Shown: piece after piece, positions 60,985 through 64,000 of the stretch
How the letters are laid out: each line of letters opens with the position of its first letter
Numbering within the stretch: position 1 is the first letter of the stretch
From: Sacculina carcini
Taxonomy: Eukaryota > Arthropoda > Thecostraca > Sacculinidae
Direction: 5' to 3'
Assembly (NCBI GenBank): GCA_916048095.2
Contig: CAJZIA020000003.1
Coordinates: 648,244-712,243 of the forward strand
DNA length: 64,000 nt
The notes under the pieces: generated by a model
Database searches by the model: none
What the model was told of the DNA's origin: nothing
Seen by the model: only the letters and a program-made list of their open reading frames with translations
Position numbers and translations under genes: made by a program

Positions 60985-62390
60985 ATTTTCTTTATTTTCT
61001 TTATTTTCTTTATTTTCTTTATTTTCTTTATTTTCTTTATTTTCTTTATTTTCTTTATTTTCTTTATTTTCTTTATTTTCTTTATTTTCTTTATTTTCTT
61101 TATTTTCTTTATTTTCTTTATTTTCTTTATTTTCTTTATTTTCTTTATTTTCTTTATTTTCTTTATTTTCTTTATTTTCTTTATTTTCTTTATTTTCTTT
61201 ATTTTCTTTATTTTCTTTATTTTCTTTATTTTCTTTATTTTCTTTATTTTCTTTATTTTCTTTATTTTCTTTATTTTCTTTATTTTCTTTATTTTCTTTA
61301 TTTTCTTTATTTTCTTTATTTTCTTTATTTTCTTTATTTTCTTTATTTTCTTTATTTTCTTTATTTTCTTTATTTTCTTTATTTTCTGTATTTTCTGTAT
61401 TTTCTGTATTTTCTGTATTTTCTGTATTTTCTTTATTTTCTTTATTTTCTTTATTTTCTGTATTTTCTGTATTTTCTTTATTTTCTTTATTTTCTTTATT
61501 TTCTTTATTTTCTTTATTTTCTTTATTTTCTTTATTTTCTTTATTTTCTTTATTTTCTTTATTTTCTTTATTTTCTTTATTTTCTTTATTTTCTTTATTT
61601 TCTTTATTTTCTTTATTTTCTTTATTTTCTTTATTTTCTTTATTTTCTTTATTTTCTTTATTTTCTTTATTTTCTTTATTTTCTTTATTTTCTTTATTTT
61701 CTTTATTTTCTTTATTTTCTTTATTTTCTTTATTTTCTTTATTTTCTTTATTTTCTTTATTTTCTTTATTTTATTTATTTTATTTATTTTATTTATTTTA
61801 TTTATTTTATTTATTTTATTTATTTTATTTATTTTATTTATTTTATTTATTTTATTTATTTTATTTATTTTATTTATTTTATTTATTTTATTTATTTTAT
61901 TTATTTTATTTATTTTATTTATTTTATTTATTTTATTTAATTCATCCAATTTATTTCGATTATTTGTGTGTAGAGTTTAGTGTTGAGTGAAGAAAGTTAT
62001 TACCTGGCTGGGATTCGAACCGAGGTCCTCGGGGTTCGAGCAGAGTCTTACGCGGTTCGGCCATTGTAGATGTTCAAGAGAGATGGTTTATATGTGGTAT
62101 ATATAGTGCGCAAGCACGAGTGTACAATTAATATATAGAATTGTGAGATACTTGTGGCGCACATGATACAATTGTGGCGCACGTATTAGATATATTAATG
62201 TTTATTATATTTGGTTATGCTAACTAAATTAATTTAGAGTTGTGAGACAAATGCACATGATACAATTGTGGCGCGCGTATTTGGTATATTAATGTTTATT
62301 ATGTTATGCTATTTAAATAAATTTAGAGAATTGTGAAACACTTGTGACGCACATGATACAATTGTGGCGCGCGTATTAGGTATATTAATG
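60985..62390 (-). repeat. Right unit 14 (no regulatory module)
   Basis: The tail (60985-61940) has CTGTATTTT x5 and x2 near 61386-61475. The head is at 62003-62063. The 90-bp block stops after three copies at the junction TATATTAATGTTCTTTATTT, the only module-less unit on the right. Confidence 0.9.
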
Positions 62391-64000
62391 TTCTTTATTT
62401 TCTTTATTTTCTTTATTTTCTTTATTTTCTTTATTTTCTTTATTTTCTTTATTTTCTTTATTTTCTTTATTTTCTTTATTTTCTTTATTTTCTTTATTTT
62501 CTTTATTTTCTTTATTTTCTTTATTTTCTTTATTTTCTTTATTTTCTTTATTTTCTTTATTTTCTTTATTTTCTTTATTTTCTTTATTTTCTTTATTTTC
62601 TTTATTTTCTTTATTTTCTTTATTTTCTTTATTTTCTTTATTTTCTTTATTTTCTTTATTTTCTTTATTTTCTTTATTTTCTTTATTTTCTTTATTTTCT
62701 TTATTTTCTTTATTTTCTTTATTTTCTTTATTTTCTTTATTTTCTTTATTTTCTTTATTTTCTTTATTTTCTTTATTTTCTTTATTTTCTTTATTTTCTT
62801 TATTTTCTTTATTTTCTTTATTTTCTGTATTTTCTGTATTTTCTGTATTTTCTGTATTTTCTGTATTTTCTTTATTTTCTTTATTTTCTTTATTTTCTTT
62901 ATTTTCTTTATTTTCTTTATTTTCTTTATTTTCTTTATTTTCTTTATTTTCTTTATTTTCTTTATTTTCTTTATTTTCTTTATTTTCTTTATTTTCTTTA
63001 TTTTCTTTATTTTCTTTATTTTCTTTATTTTCTTTATTTTCTTTATTTTCTTTATTTTCTTTATTTTCTTTATTTTCTTTATTTTCTTTATTTTCTTTAT
63101 TTTCTTTATTTTCTTTATTTTCTTTATTTTCTTTATTTTCTTTATTTTCTTTATTTTCTTTATTTTCTTTATTTTCTTTATTTTCTTTATTTTCTTTATT
63201 TTCTTTATTTTCTTTATTTTCTTTATTTTCTTTATTTTCTTTATTTTCTTTATTTTCTTTATTTTCTTTATTTTCTTTATTTTCTTTATTTTCTTTATTT
63301 TCTTTATTTTCTTTATTTTCTTTATTTTCTTTATTTTCTTTATTTTCTTTATTTTCTTTATTTTCTTTATTTTCTTTATTTTCTTTATTTTCTTTATTTT
63401 CTTTATTTTCTTTATTTTCTTTATTTTCTTTATTTTCTTTATTTTCTTTATTTTCTTTATTTTCTTTATTTTCTTTATTTTCTTTATTTTCTTTATTTTC
63501 TTTATTTTCTTTATTTTCTTTATTTTCTTTATTTTCTTTATTTTCTTTATTTTCTTTATTTTCTTTATTTTCTTTATTTTCTATATTTTCTATATTTTCT
63601 TTATTTTCTTTATTTTCTTTATTTTCTTTATTTTCTTTATTTTCTTTATTTTCTTTATTTTCTTTATTTTCTTTATTTTCTTTATTTTCTTTATTTTCTT
63701 TATTTTCTTTATTTTCTTTATTTTATTTATTTTATTTATTTTATTTATTTTATTTATTTTATTTATTTTCTTTATTTTATTTATTTTATTTATTTTATTT
63801 ATTTTCTTTATTTTATTTATTTTCTTTATTTTCTTTATTTTCTTTATTTTATTTATTTTCTTTATTTTCTTTATTTTCTTTATTTTCTTTATTTTCTTTA
63901 TTTTATTTATTTTCTTTATTTTCTTTATTTTCTTTATTTTATTTAATTCATCCAATTTATTTCGATTATTTGTGTGTAGAGTTTAGTGTAGAGTGAAGAA
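62391..64000 (-). repeat. Right unit 15 (truncated by window end)
   Basis: The tail is at 62391-63948, with CTGTATTTT x5 near 62826 and two CTATATTTTC near 63582. The flank leading to the head starts at 63949 and is cut off at 64000 before the A and B boxes. Confidence 0.88.

Larger units (their letters stand above)
31995..64000 (-). repeat. Right macrosatellite array, 15 units, head-to-tail on -
   Basis: The unit plan is the same as on the left but read on the minus strand. Thirteen units carry the full regulatory module; unit 14 lacks it and unit 15 is cut by the window end. Tails reach 3.3 and 3.6 kb. The array has a clear higher-order structure (units 5-8 and 10-11). Units are not simple copies of the facing left units. 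Confidence 0.92.

Noticed and set aside
8194-63986. Many very long frames rich in KKI, FSL, FLY or FIF, up to about 1200 residues
   Set aside because: They translate a 9-bp repeat whose period is a multiple of three. They appear on both strands and in several frames at once, lose their frame at single-base insertions, and have no non-repeat domain.

Overview
The window looks eukaryotic, most likely a metazoan genome or a DNA element resident in one. The first 6.5 kb is a compact block of virus-type genes. The rest, about 57 kb, is tandemly repeated DNA without credible protein genes. AATAAA signals, TATA boxes, tRNA-derived Pol III-type promoters, animal-type transcription factor motifs and a very A/T-rich satellite all argue against a bacterial source. 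The host species cannot be named from the sequence.

Gene block (1-6479). On the + strand, overlapping ORFs encode a penton/minor-capsid-like protein with an internally duplicated domain (390-1910), a small basic glycine-motif minor capsid or core protein (1910-2305), a predicted double-jelly-roll major capsid protein (2277-3566), an adenovirus-type cysteine protease (3563-4045) and a DEDD-exonuclease-like protein with a possible zinc site (3994-4515). This is the morphogenesis module of a Maverick/Polinton or adintovirus-like element. DNA polymerase B, integrase and packaging ATPase are not visible and would lie left of position 1 if the element is complete. A convergent minus-strand gene with an SV40-like nuclear localisation signal (4644-5288) shares a repeat-rich intergenic region (5289-5795) with two small rightward genes (5796-6095, 6105-6479) that may be diverged paralogues.

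Transition (6480-8080). The last viral-type stop codon is followed within 50 bp by three 102-bp modules carrying CRE-like, NRF-1-like and nuclear-receptor-like motifs, six ~90-bp A/T-rich repeats, a tRNA-derived head with a short A/T tail, and a unique CRE plus GC-box segment. These are the same building blocks, in the same order, that make up the satellite to the right.

Macrosatellite (8081-64000). Each unit consists of an optional ~270-bp regulatory-motif module, three to five ~90-bp repeats, a TATA box with a tRNA-like A/B-box head, and a tail of the 9-mer AAAATAAAG (with AAAATAAAT, TACAG, TGAAG, TCAAG and TTAAG variants) that ranges from 0.26 to 3.6 kb. Seventeen units run on + to position 31990. 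At a 4-nt centre (31991-31994) the orientation flips, and fifteen units, the last truncated, run on - to the window end. By my own addition the 9-mer tails alone cover about half the window. All the long Lys/Ile- or Phe/Leu/Ser-rich reading frames there are artefacts of a repeat whose period is a multiple of three.

Most interesting points: the giant tail-to-tail inverted array; the regulatory module combining perfect CRE, T-MARE, ATF4/CEBP composite, ERR-type and NRF-1 motifs in almost every full unit; the tRNA-like head driving a T4-free kilobase tail; and the continuity of these modules with the viral gene block, which suggests that the satellite was born from, or captured by, the end of a Polinton-like element.
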